The translations under genes were made by a program, and so were the position numbers. Under the pieces are notes generated by a model, which ran no database searches, had not been told where the DNA came from, and was given only the letters and a program-made list of their open reading frames with translations. 64,000 nucleotides of DNA. Origin: an uncultured Clostridia bacterium. Lineage in GTDB: Bacteria > Bacillota > Clostridia > Oscillospirales > Acutalibacteraceae. Shown in pieces: positions 19,496 to 29,369 of this stretch; within the stretch, counting starts at the first letter, position 1; each line of letters starts with the position of its first letter. The DNA is taken from NCBI GenBank assembly GCA_945863885.1, contig CAMAZY010000012.1:1-64000 (forward strand). Direction: 5' to 3'.

Positions 19496-19784
19496 GATTT
19501 TCGGTGTATTACGGGCAACCATCGGCTTGCCGTATCTTGAAACCGAAGCCGCAACGGTAGCCGGGGTGTTTGACAATATCTCAAAAATCATGAAACAGCG
19601 TTATGAAGACGACCTCAAAGCCGCACACGTGGGCGAGGAAAGAAGCGTTGCCTTAACGCCGCATGAGTCGCTTTCGTTCGGCGACGCCATCGTCTATGTG
19701 GACGGCGAACGCTGTATGAAAAAGAAAATGAAGCTCAGCGGAAACGAAGAAATCTGGCTGTTGTCTCCGGCGGCGGGCGGCTGA
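19482..19784 (+). CDS. MoaD/ThiS-like sulfur carrier protein
   Basis: Beta-grasp-like protein ending in GG (LLSPAAGG*); overlaps the AOR 3' end by 14 nt. Confidence 0.75.
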   Translation: MVKVKIFGVLRATIGLPYLETEAATVAGVFDNISKIMKQRYEDDLKAAHVGEERSVALTPHESLSFGDAIVYVDGERCMKKKMKLSGNEEIWLLSPAAGG

Positions 19785-19953
19785 TGAGGGTTTCAGAAAG
19801 TACGGAAATAAACGATGAATAAATTTTCAAAAAATATCGGAGGTTTCCACGATTCTCATTTTTATACTTTGACAAATAATACAAATCGATGACTTTTGTT
19901 TAATAAAAAATTCAAGCCATATGGCATAATGCGCAAATGATATCGAATTGAAG

Positions 19954-20059
19954 CAGATAAAAATCCTTGGAATACGCTGTGTATTTCAAGGATTTTTAGC
20001 AACAAAGACGGTATTCGTTGGGCACTATGACGAATGTCGGGACGTTTTTAGCGGTTGCC
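19954..20059 (+). repeat. Interspersed ~106-bp repeat, family 2, copy 1
   Basis: Homologous to the reverse complement of ~63823-63928; starts with hairpin AAAATCCTTGGAATAC..GTATTTCAAGGATTTT. Confidence 0.8.
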
Positions 20060-20225
20060 TTTTTATATTTATATCATGAAGTTACAAATTGCGAACAAAG
20101 GAGCGACTGCTTTGCTGCCGATTTTCCCTCGCGGTTCGATAAAATTTAACAAAAAACCAAGTGCAAAACAAGTGCAAAAAAAATGCCTGAAACCCTTGCA
20201 GTTTCAAGCATTTTCGAAAAATGGT

Positions 20226-20298
20226 CGGAGTGACGGGACTTGAACCCATGGCCTCTTGGTCCCGAACCAAGCGCGATACCAAACTTCGCCACACCCCG
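20226..20298 (-). tRNA. tRNA-Pro(CGG)
   Basis: CGGGGTG...CACTCCG acceptor, anticodon arm CTTGG-TTCGGGA-CCAAG, T-arm GGGTTCAAGTCCC; CCA encoded at 20224-20222. Confidence 0.93.
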
Positions 20299-20443
20299 AA
20301 GCAACAGTCAAGATTATACCTGACAAATCAAAAAAAATCAAGTCCTTTTTCAAGATTTTTTTAATTTAGGCGATTTTCATGCAGATTTTTTCATTCCCGG
20401 TTGAAAATGAGCCGGTTTCGTGCTATAGTACTCAGTCGAAAGG

Positions 20444-20944
20444 GTGATAAAAATGAACCTGACTGTCAGAAAATATAATGAATATGATATCGGTGAGATG
20501 ACCGCCATCTGGAATGAGGTTGTATCGGCCGCCGACGCTTTTCCGCAGCTTGACTGTTTAACCGATTATGAAAGCGTAAACTTTTTCGCTTCGCAAAGCT
20601 ACTGCGGCGTCTGCGAGGACACTGAAACCGGCAAAGTTGTCGGACTTTATATTCTGCACCCCAACAACGTCGGGCGCTGCGGCCATATAGCAAACGCAAG
20701 CTTCGCCGTAAAAAGCGGCTTGAGGGGCAATCATATCGGAGAAAAGCTCGTCTGCGACTGTCTTGATACCGCAAAAGAACTCGGCTTTCGGATTCTTCAG
20801 TTTAACGCTGTTGTAAAAAGCAACGCAGCCGCACACAGACTTTACAAAAAGCTCGGCTTTGTGACGCTCGGAACCGTACCCGGCGGCTTTTTGAAAAACG
20901 ACGGAGAATACGAGGACATTGTGCTGTATTATCATACCCTGTAA
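20444..20944 (+). CDS. GNAT family N-acetyltransferase
   Basis: GLRGNHIGEKLVCDCLDTAKELGFRILQFNAVVKSNAAAHRLYKKLGF. Confidence 0.88.
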   Translation: MIKMNLTVRKYNEYDIGEMTAIWNEVVSAADAFPQLDCLTDYESVNFFASQSYCGVCEDTETGKVVGLYILHPNNVGRCGHIANASFAVKSGLRGNHIGEKLVCDCLDTAKELGFRILQFNAVVKSNAAAHRLYKKLGFVTLGTVPGGFLKNDGEYEDIVLYYHTL

Positions 20945-20957
20945 CTGTGCTTACCCT

Positions 20958-22292
20958 TTATTTCGGCGGATACCTGCTTTCAAGATACGAAAGCAGGCTT
21001 ACTTTCTTGTTTTCCGCTTTCTCGTCGATAACGGCGCTTAACAGGATATCCAATGCCCTGCCGATTCTTCTGCCCTCATAGCCGAGACATTTTAAGTCGT
21101 TTCCGTTCACGGCAAGCTGTCGGAGAGAAAAGCATTGCGATTTTTCGATTACCGATGCCGTCAGGCTCTCGAGTTCATCAAAATGCTTTTGCCTTGATAA
21201 AAATGCCGGAGCCTGGGCAAGATTGTCCGCCCTTTGCAGTTCAATCAGGTCATAAAGCGTCTGCTCTCCCAATTTTTGCAGCTTTCGCTTCACCGTCCGT
21301 TCGTCCGCTTCTATCGGGGAATCATGGATTCTGACAAGCTTTTCCGTGTGCTCCGACGTAAAATTGTCCGCTTTCAGACGTAACAGCGCCTGCCGGGCTT
21401 TAGCCGCACCTTTCGGCGCATGGGAATAAAAGTGACCGACTCCCCCGCTGTCAAGCGAAAAGCAATCCGGTTTTGCACAGTCGTGAAACAATGCGGCAAA
21501 CCGCATATACGGCTCGGGTCTGACCGCATCAACGACTCTGACGGTGTGTTCGAGAACGTCATATATATGATGGTAGTTATGCTGATTGAAGCCTTTCATT
21601 CCGCCGATTTCAGGAAGTATCTCAACTAAGATATCATAATACTTTGCGACGGTTTGTCCGGCAAATTGTCCGCAAAGTATCCTTTTAAGCTCACTGTATA
21701 TTCTTTCGACCGAAAGATTGTGCATCAGTGTACGACAAGCAACCATCGCTTTTTCGGTTTCGCTGTCAATTGTAAAGCCCAACTTTGACGAAAACCGTAA
21801 AGCCCTGAGAATTCTCAATGAGTCCTCTTTGAATCTGTCCTCAGCCTTTCCGATACAGCGGATTGTCTTTTTTTCGATATCCCGAAGTCCCCCGAACATA
21901 TCGATTATTTTTCCGTCTTTATCAAGGCAAAGAGCATTGACGGTAAAATCCCGCCTTGACAGATCGTCAGATAAGTTTTCCGAAAAGGAAACACGATCCG
22001 GGTGTCTGTTGTCCGAATATTCACTTTCTGTACGGAAGGTCGTGATCTCGAGCGCTTCCCCGCCGACGAGCACCGTAACCGTGCCGTGCTTAAGCCCGGT
22101 TTCGATCACCTTATAATCCCGGAAGATTGCCTTGACCTGTTCCGGTTTTGCCGGTGTGGTGATGTCTGTGTCGTGTGCTTCAATCCCCATTACGCTGTCC
22201 CTGACACAGCCTCCGACAAGATAGGATTGAAATCCGGCTTGCGAAAGTATGCGCAAAACGGTTTTTGCATTTTCATTTATCACATTTATCAC
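20958..22292 (-). CDS. cca: CCA tRNA nucleotidyltransferase / poly(A) polymerase family
   Basis: YLVGGCVRDSVMGIEAHDTDITT, RRDFTVNAL, RILRALRFSSKLGF; HD-domain segment. Confidence 0.9.
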   Translation of the reverse strand: MINVINENAKTVLRILSQAGFQSYLVGGCVRDSVMGIEAHDTDITTPAKPEQVKAIFRDYKVIETGLKHGTVTVLVGGEALEITTFRTESEYSDNRHPDRVSFSENLSDDLSRRDFTVNALCLDKDGKIIDMFGGLRDIEKKTIRCIGKAEDRFKEDSLRILRALRFSSKLGFTIDSETEKAMVACRTLMHNLSVERIYSELKRILCGQFAGQTVAKYYDILVEILPEIGGMKGFNQHNYHHIYDVLEHTVRVVDAVRPEPYMRFAALFHDCAKPDCFSLDSGGVGHFYSHAPKGAAKARQALLRLKADNFTSEHTEKLVRIHDSPIEADERTVKRKLQKLGEQTLYDLIELQRADNLAQAPAFLSRQKHFDELESLTASVIEKSQCFSLRQLAVNGNDLKCLGYEGRRIGRALDILLSAVIDEKAENKKVSLLSYLESRYPPK

Positions 22293-22414
22293 CAGCTTTC
22301 TCAGTGTTCATACCAAGATTATACATTATATTAATTTTTTTTCAATAGGCTTGTTTTTAAGGCTCAAATATGATAGAATTTTTTTGAAATATAAATAGAA
22401 ATCAGGGGAATTTT

Positions 22415-23176
22415 ATGGATAATTCGAGCCACTTGTTCAGAAAAGCCGTCATCGGCGGATTCAATAAAGACGACGTCATTGACTACATAGAAAGCATGAA
22501 AAACGAGTTTTTTGAATACAGAAAGCAGGTTGAGACAACAATCGGCGAACTGAATCAGAAGATTAAAGAGCTTGAAGAGGCCGGCAATGCTGTCTGTCCG
22601 ACACAAGAGCCGTCTGAAAAGGAACCGGACTCTGATCCTCTTGAACCGCTTGAAAGCGAATTCAAAAACAACGTCAGCTTCTCCGTCGGTGAGATCAATG
22701 CGGCAACGGATCATCTTAAGAAAACAGCCGACAAGCTTTGCGAAAACCTTACGGAATTTATGGATAAAATCAGCTCGAACTGCATTTCCGTTACGGTCGA
22801 AGCACCGATCCGTCAGACTGATGATGCCGACGAGCCGACCGAAGAGCCGGTACCCGAATTAAAAGACCTGATCGGGGATGAAGCGGTCGGGGCGGACAAG
22901 CCGTCCGATGAGGAAATCGCCTCCGCCTATCAGCAGGCTATCCGGATCAAGGGCAGTTCTGTTCTTCACGATGCCTTTAATCAGGGCGAAAACGATTCGG
23001 TATCGCCCGATGACCAAAAGCAACGAGAACAAAAGGAGGATTCCTTCTCACAGCTTCTTGATTCAATTTTAAGCGCCGGGGAAAGAAATGAACAGACCCC
23101 TGCGGAAGAAAAGAAAGAAGAAAACGAAAAATCGATTCTTGACGATCTGCTTTCGTCAAGCTCATTCTTTGATTGA
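22415..23176 (+). CDS. DivIVA-like coiled-coil protein
   Basis: FRKAVIGGFNKDDVIDYIESMKNEFFEYRKQVE N-terminus followed by an acidic coiled coil. Confidence 0.65.
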   Translation: MDNSSHLFRKAVIGGFNKDDVIDYIESMKNEFFEYRKQVETTIGELNQKIKELEEAGNAVCPTQEPSEKEPDSDPLEPLESEFKNNVSFSVGEINAATDHLKKTADKLCENLTEFMDKISSNCISVTVEAPIRQTDDADEPTEEPVPELKDLIGDEAVGADKPSDEEIASAYQQAIRIKGSSVLHDAFNQGENDSVSPDDQKQREQKEDSFSQLLDSILSAGERNEQTPAEEKKEENEKSILDDLLSSSSFFD

Positions 23177-23272
23177 TTGATTGCTTCACAACCTGTATTT
23201 TGGTCTTTACAGGTTGTGTTTCAATATAGGAAACTATCCAGAAAGGAATCAGACTTGTGTCTGAAAAAGACG

Positions 23273-26200
23273 ATGAATACAAAAAGCTTAATCAAAAGAA
23301 TCATACTTCTGATGCTCGTTGCTGTCTTGCTTTCAGCTTTCACCGCACCGTGCTCTCTTGCGGCGGATACCGATTTTGAAAAATCGATTTCTGCTTTTCC
23401 CGAAAGCTACAAGCCGGCGCTCAGAAAGCTGCACGAAAGTCACCCCGATTGGAGCTTTGCGCCGCTTTTCACCGGTCTTGACTGGACCGATGCCGTAAAC
23501 GGCGAATACAAAGACGATATCAGTCTTGTGATTAACAGCTCGGCGTATACCGATATCTTCAAAAGCCGTGAGCCGGACGATTTCAACTCTGCAACAGGAA
23601 AATATATCGAAAAAGACTACGGATTTGTAAAAGCCAACAAACTTGCCATATCCTATTATATGGATCCGAGAAACTTTCTGACCGAGGAAGGAATTTTTCA
23701 GTTTGAAGATTTCTCGTTCAGCAATTCTATTACGATCGAATCAATTGAACACGTCCTCAAAGGTACGTTCATGGCCGACAAAACCATTTCTTATCTCGAT
23801 AAAGACGGAAACACCGTCAAAACCGACGAAAAGTATTCACAGGTACTCTATCAGGCGGGTAAGCTCTACAACACCAACCCTTGCTTTTTAGCGGCTAAAA
23901 TCATCAGCGAGGTCGGCAAAAACGGAAGCGGCAGTGTCAGCGGAAAATACGGCTCTTACCCCGGCATCTATAATTTTTATAACATCGGCGCCAACGACAA
24001 TCCGTCGGGTGCGATTTCCGGCGGTCTGAAGTGGGCAAGCACCGGCACAACGTATCAAAGACCGTGGGATTCGCCGAAAAAATCCATTATCGGCGGCGCG
24101 CAGTTTATCGCTGAAAAGTATATTTCCAAAGGACAGCACACAAGCTATCTTCAGCGCTTCAACGTCAATCCCGACGCTTCTTATCCCGTTTATACCCATC
24201 AGTACATGACAAATCTTTCGGGAGCAGCCATTCCGGCTTACTCCAATTACACGGCTTACCGCGCCGCCGGTATGCTTGACCTTGAATTCCGGTTTCTGAT
24301 TCCGGTTTATAAAAATATGCCGGGCTACGTCAACTGTGACGGATTTGTAAAAGCCGCCGACTCCTATAATCAGCAGGGCGCTTTTTCCACCGCCAATACG
24401 GCTTTTAACGTCAGAAAGGGCCCGTCAACCTCCTACGACAAATACTCTTTCACCGTTCTGTCGGGAACCGCCGTAAAGGTGCTTGGTGATGTCATGACCG
24501 ACTCTCTTTATTATGACAATATCATGCGTTACCCGTATTGGAAAAAGATCAGCTTCACAAGCGGTTCGACTTCTTATACCGGTTACGTTTACAGCAATTT
24601 TATCAGTCTTTCGACCTGCACCGTTGTACCGGTCGGAGCCTACACCCCCGTTGAGTTTAAAAACAACACCGAGCTTTCGTTGAAATACATATCGTCCGAT
24701 CCGGCAACGGCGACTGTTGTAAACGACAAAACCATCAAATTCTTAAAACCGGGAACGGTTGAAATTACCGCATACGATTCAATCGGCAACTATCAGGTAA
24801 TCAAGTACAAGGTCGTTGATTCTGCTTCGGCGTACAGCATAAAAAACGTTAAAGCGGCCGAAGACGAGGACGGTAATGTAACCGTCAGCTTCGACAAAAA
24901 CAGCAAATATAACTACTACGAGGTGTTCCTGACCGACGCCGATAACAATCCCGTCAAGTCCGCCGTCGTCAGCAAAAATTCCGCTGTCTTTAAGGATTTT
25001 ACGGTCAGTCAGAGCTTAAAAGTCTATGTCAGGGGTCTTTATAAAAGCGGCAACAACAAGACATATTCTGTCTTTGCCAATCCCGTTACGCTTGTCCTCA
25101 AGCCCCCGACACCGACCGGTGTTACTGCCGTTCAAAACGGATATCACGGTGTCAAGGTCTCCTGGAGCAAGGTGAACGGCGCCGCCGGATACGAAGTATA
25201 TTCCCGTGACAGCAAGGGCAATTATACCTTGCTCGGCTCGGCTTCGGGGTCAGCAACCTACTATCTTGACAACAGCCGCAGTCTCATCGACGGCGCAGCA
25301 TACAGCGTCAGAGCTTATATGAATTCCGACACGGGTACAAAGGTATATTCGGATTATTCCGAAGTCTTTGACTTTGCGCCGGTCAAGATAACGGTAAAAG
25401 CCGCAAGCGGACTCAGACAAAAAGGAACGACAACAACCGGCTATACGTTATATTGGAACGCTGTCGATGACGCAGACGGCTATGAGGTGTACCGCTACAA
25501 CACGACAAAGAAAGCGTACGAAAAAATCGCTACACCGACAAAGACCGAGTATACGGTCAACGGTCTTTCTCCCTCGGGCATAGCACGATACAAGGTTCGT
25601 GCCGTTGTCAATGCGTTTTCTAACACCTATTATTCCGATTATACGGCTTATCTTGACGCTGAAACTTGTCCCGATGCGGTGAAAAAGGTCGTGCAGAGTT
25701 CGACAACCGCTACGTCCTATCGGCTGAAATGGAGCGCCGTGAAAAACGCCGACGGATACAGAATCTACCGTTACGACAGCAAGAAAAAGGCGTATGTCAA
25801 ATTAGCGGACACAGCCAACACATACTATACCGTTACATCCCTTCAGGCAAGCCGCAAGGACACATACAAGGTAAGAGCCTTTTCCAAAACGACCAGCGGA
25901 ACCGTGTACGGAAACAACGTTTCGTATACCGCTTCTACCTGCCCCGCCGCTGTCTCGACATTCAGGCAAAAGTCAACAACAACGACCGGCTACACGCTTT
26001 ATTGGAACAGTGTTCAGAATGCAACGGGATACCGCATCTATCGGTACGACACCAAACAAAAGGCTTATGTGAAGCTTGCCGACACGAAGAACACCTATTA
26101 TAAGATTTCGTCCTTAAAGGCAGGTCAATCAGCCAAATATAAGGTAAGAGCCTATACGACAACGCCGAGCGGTTCGGTATTCGGCGCAACTGTCACCTAC

Positions 26201-26494
26201 ACCGCTTCGACCTGCCCCGCTGCCGTTTCTTCAATCAAACAGCAGTCAACGACAACCACCGGCTACACGCTTTATTGGAGTAAGGTTGCCAACGCAACCG
26301 GCTATCGGATTTTCAAATACGACAGCAAGCAAAAAAAGTATGTCAAGCTTAAGGATGTCAGCACGAATTCCGTTAAAATTACCGGCAAAAAATCAAAACA
26401 ATCCGACAGCTACAAAATCTATGCTTTCACTAAAACGGCAAGCGGAAATGCGTACTCTTCTTCGAGTCCGGCCTTTACGGCAAAAACAAAGTAA
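23273..26494 (+). CDS. Secreted protein with glucosaminidase-like domain, SH3-like domain and tandem FN3-like repeats
   Basis: Signal peptide MNTKSLIKRIILLMLVAVLLSAF; FLAAKIISEVGKNGSGSVSGKY...YNFYNIGA; four closely similar ~90-aa TTTGYTLYW...GYRIYRYD repeats. Confidence 0.8.
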   Translation: MNTKSLIKRIILLMLVAVLLSAFTAPCSLAADTDFEKSISAFPESYKPALRKLHESHPDWSFAPLFTGLDWTDAVNGEYKDDISLVINSSAYTDIFKSREPDDFNSATGKYIEKDYGFVKANKLAISYYMDPRNFLTEEGIFQFEDFSFSNSITIESIEHVLKGTFMADKTISYLDKDGNTVKTDEKYSQVLYQAGKLYNTNPCFLAAKIISEVGKNGSGSVSGKYGSYPGIYNFYNIGANDNPSGAISGGLKWASTGTTYQRPWDSPKKSIIGGAQFIAEKYISKGQHTSYLQRFNVNPDASYPVYTHQYMTNLSGAAIPAYSNYTAYRAAGMLDLEFRFLIPVYKNMPGYVNCDGFVKAADSYNQQGAFSTANTAFNVRKGPSTSYDKYSFTVLSGTAVKVLGDVMTDSLYYDNIMRYPYWKKISFTSGSTSYTGYVYSNFISLSTCTVVPVGAYTPVEFKNNTELSLKYISSDPATATVVNDKTIKFLKPGTVEITAYDSIGNYQVIKYKVVDSASAYSIKNVKAAEDEDGNVTVSFDKNSKYNYYEVFLTDADNNPVKSAVVSKNSAVFKDFTVSQSLKVYVRGLYKSGNNKTYSVFANPVTLVLKPPTPTGVTAVQNGYHGVKVSWSKVNGAAGYEVYSRDSKGNYTLLGSASGSATYYLDNSRSLIDGAAYSVRAYMNSDTGTKVYSDYSEVFDFAPVKITVKAASGLRQKGTTTTGYTLYWNAVDDADGYEVYRYNTTKKAYEKIATPTKTEYTVNGLSPSGIARYKVRAVVNAFSNTYYSDYTAYLDAETCPDAVKKVVQSSTTATSYRLKWSAVKNADGYRIYRYDSKKKAYVKLADTANTYYTVTSLQASRKDTYKVRAFSKTTSGTVYGNNVSYTASTCPAAVSTFRQKSTTTTGYTLYWNSVQNATGYRIYRYDTKQKAYVKLADTKNTYYKISSLKAGQSAKYKVRAYTTTPSGSVFGATVTYTASTCPAAVSSIKQQSTTTTGYTLYWSKVANATGYRIFKYDSKQKKYVKLKDVSTNSVKITGKKSKQSDSYKIYAFTKTASGNAYSSSSPAFTAKTK

Positions 26495-26536
26495 CCGCAA
26501 AAGCCCACAGCAAAAGAACATTATTCCGTTTTTTGG

Positions 26537-28537
26537 TTGACACAGTCACAGATTATTGATAAGATTAAGAATGAAACTATTGAAAGGCGATGTTACATCT
26601 TGGAAAAAGGTAAATTTTATATCACAACGGCAATCGCATATACTTCAAGAAAGCCCCATATCGGCAACAGCTATGAAATCGTTCTCACTGATGCCATTGC
26701 CCGCTATAAAAGACTTCAGGGCTATGACGTTTTCTTCCTGACCGGAACGGACGAACACGGACAAAAAATCGAAGAATATGCCAAACAGGCCGGCGTGACA
26801 CCGAAGCAGTATGTTGACAAGGTCGCAGGAGAAATCAAAGGCATCTGCGACACCCTGAATACAACCTACGACAAATTCATCAGAACCACCGACGACTATC
26901 ACGAAAAAACGGTGCAGAAGATTTTCAAAAAGCTTTACGATCAGGGAGACATCTACAAAAGCGAATATGAAGGTCTGTACTGTACGCCCTGTGAATCATT
27001 CTGGACCGAGTCTCAGCTTGTGGACGGAAAATGTCCCGACTGCGGCAGAGAGGTAAAGAAAGCCAAGGAAGAAGCGTACTTCCTGCGTCTTTCGAAGTAT
27101 CAGAAGCAGCTTGAAGAGTACATCGAACAAAACGACAATTTCATTTATCCCGAAAGCCGCAAAAAAGAGATGCTCAACAACTTCATCAAGCCCGGTCTTC
27201 AGGATCTTTGCGTTTCGAGAACCTCGTTCAAATGGGGCATTCCCGTCACCTTTGACGACAAGCACGTCATCTATGTCTGGATCGACGCTCTTTCGAACTA
27301 TATCACCGCTTTGGGCTACGACCCGGACGGAAGCTCGGAGCAATATAAAAAGTATTGGCCGGCGGACGTTCACATTATCGGCAAGGACATTGTGCGGTTC
27401 CATACGATTTATTGGCCGATCATGCTTATGGCTTTAGGCGAGCCGCTCCCGAAGCAGGTTTACGGTCACCCGTGGCTTCTTTTCGGCGACGACAAGATGT
27501 CCAAGTCAAGAGGAAACGTCATTTATGCCGATGATCTTGTCAAGCTTTTGGGCGTTGATGCTGTCCGCTATTATCTTCTTGCGGAAATGCCGCACGCAAA
27601 CGACGGCTCCATCACCTATAAGACCATTATCGAACGATACAATTCTGATCTTGCCAACACGCTCGGCAATCTCGTCAACAGAACGATCGCCATGAGCGGC
27701 AAATACTTCGGCGGCACGGTCATGGAACCGGTCTGTGAAGAAGAAGTTGACAATGAACTGAAAACAGCGGCAAAGAGCATGGTAGAGAACGTCGACAAAT
27801 ATATCAACAGCTACCGTATGGCTGACGCCGTGGAAGCCGTCATGAGCTTTGCAAAACGCTGCAACAAATATATCGACGAGACAACACCGTGGGCTTTAGC
27901 AAAAGACGAAAGCAAAAAAGGTCGCCTCGGCACCGTTCTTTACAATCTTCTTGAATCGATCCGCTTTATTGCCGTACTGCTTTCCCCGTTTATGCCGGAC
28001 ACTTCAAAGGCAATATTCGAACAGATGAACTGCAATGTGAACAGCTACGACAGCCTTTCCTCGTTCGGCGCTCTTAAGCCCGGCTCGGTCGTCGGCACGC
28101 CTACCCCGCTGTTTGCAAGAATCGACAGCGAAAAAATGCTTGCCGAAATCGAAGAAGCCCAAAAGAAAGCCGCCGCAAACGAAAAGACGATTGAAGAAAT
28201 CGAAGGCGTTGCCAAAATCGGCATTGACGACTTTGCAAAGGTCGACCTTCGGGTTGCCGAAATCAAAGACTGCGTACCTGTCAAAAGAGCGAAGAAGCTT
28301 TTACAGCTCACACTTGACGACGGAACGGGCAAGGACAGAACGGTCGCTTCCGGCATTGCACAGTGGTACAAGCCCGAACAACTGATCGGCAAAAAGGTTA
28401 TCGTGGTATCGAACCTCAAGCCTGCCACGCTTTGCGGTGTCGAAAGCTGCGGAATGATTCTTGCCGCCGACTGTGCCGAAAACGACGTCAAGGTTGTTTT
28501 TGTTGACGGTATGCCGAACGGAGCGAAGGTCCGATAA
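26537..28537 (+). CDS. metG: Methionyl-tRNA synthetase
   Basis: YITTAIAYTSRKPHIGNSYE, DEHGQKIE, KMSKSRGN, C-terminal tRNA-binding domain. True start may be TTG near 26600. Confidence 0.95.
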   Translation: MTQSQIIDKIKNETIERRCYILEKGKFYITTAIAYTSRKPHIGNSYEIVLTDAIARYKRLQGYDVFFLTGTDEHGQKIEEYAKQAGVTPKQYVDKVAGEIKGICDTLNTTYDKFIRTTDDYHEKTVQKIFKKLYDQGDIYKSEYEGLYCTPCESFWTESQLVDGKCPDCGREVKKAKEEAYFLRLSKYQKQLEEYIEQNDNFIYPESRKKEMLNNFIKPGLQDLCVSRTSFKWGIPVTFDDKHVIYVWIDALSNYITALGYDPDGSSEQYKKYWPADVHIIGKDIVRFHTIYWPIMLMALGEPLPKQVYGHPWLLFGDDKMSKSRGNVIYADDLVKLLGVDAVRYYLLAEMPHANDGSITYKTIIERYNSDLANTLGNLVNRTIAMSGKYFGGTVMEPVCEEEVDNELKTAAKSMVENVDKYINSYRMADAVEAVMSFAKRCNKYIDETTPWALAKDESKKGRLGTVLYNLLESIRFIAVLLSPFMPDTSKAIFEQMNCNVNSYDSLSSFGALKPGSVVGTPTPLFARIDSEKMLAEIEEAQKKAAANEKTIEEIEGVAKIGIDDFAKVDLRVAEIKDCVPVKRAKKLLQLTLDDGTGKDRTVASGIAQWYKPEQLIGKKVIVVSNLKPATLCGVESCGMILAADCAENDVKVVFVDGMPNGAKVR

Positions 28538-29301
28538 TGTATAACAATATTTTCGATACGCATGCCCATTATGACGACGAAAAATTTGACGGGGACAGAG
28601 CCGAGGTTCTGTCCTTTGTCAAAGCGAACGGCGTCAGCAGAATCATTGACTGCGGCTGTGACCTGAAAAGCTCGCTTGCGGCCGTAATTTTAAGCGAAGA
28701 ATACGACTTTATTTATGCCGCTGTCGGCGTCCATGCACACGAAGCAGACGAAGCCGCAGAAAAGGATTTCGCTGAAATTGAAAAGCTGTATGCCCATAAA
28801 AAAGTCGTTGCCGTCGGCGAAATCGGACTTGATTATCACTACGACTTTTCGCCGAGAGAAAGACAGCTTGAAGTTTTCGAACATCAGCTGATTCTTGCAA
28901 ACAAATTGGACCTCCCCGTCATTATCCATGACAGAGAAGCCCACGAGGATACACTAAGATTATTAAAGAAGCACCGTCCGAAAGGTGTCGTTCACTGTTT
29001 TTCGGGCAGTGTTGAAAGCGCAAAGGAAGTACTGTCGCTCGGTATGTATATCGGACTCGGCGGCGCTGTCACGTTTAAAAACGCAAAAAAACCCGTCGAA
29101 GTTGCGAAGTTTGTCCCCGATGATTATTTGCTTCTTGAAACCGACTGTCCGTATATGGCACCCGTTCCGTACCGAGGCAAGCGATGCGATTCGTCCATGA
29201 TCGCATCAACAGCCGAATTGATCGCCTCGGTCAGAAACACAGACACACAGACGCTCATTGACCGCTGTCATGAAAATGCCGACAGACTATTTCGTTTATA
29301 A
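28537..29301 (+). CDS. TatD family DNase
   Basis: DTHAHYDDEKF, VAVGEIGLDYHYDFSP, HCFSGSVESAKE, ETDCPYMAPVPYRGKR. Confidence 0.93.
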   Translation: MYNNIFDTHAHYDDEKFDGDRAEVLSFVKANGVSRIIDCGCDLKSSLAAVILSEEYDFIYAAVGVHAHEADEAAEKDFAEIEKLYAHKKVVAVGEIGLDYHYDFSPRERQLEVFEHQLILANKLDLPVIIHDREAHEDTLRLLKKHRPKGVVHCFSGSVESAKEVLSLGMYIGLGGAVTFKNAKKPVEVAKFVPDDYLLLETDCPYMAPVPYRGKRCDSSMIASTAELIASVRNTDTQTLIDRCHENADRLFRL

Positions 29302-29330
29302 TTCAATTTCATATCATCAGACATGCAAAA

Positions 29331-29361
29331 GCACCGTATCCGAAACATCCGGATACGGTGC
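29331..29361. terminator. Bidirectional terminator between convergent genes
   Basis: GCACCGTATCCG-aaacatc-CGGATACGGTGC followed by a T-rich tract. Confidence 0.75.
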
Positions 29362-29369
29362 AGATTTTG

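Noticed and set aside
20055-20294. ORFs on both strands near tRNA-Pro
   Set aside because: They run through the tRNA gene and repeat sequence; no RBS or recognisable family.
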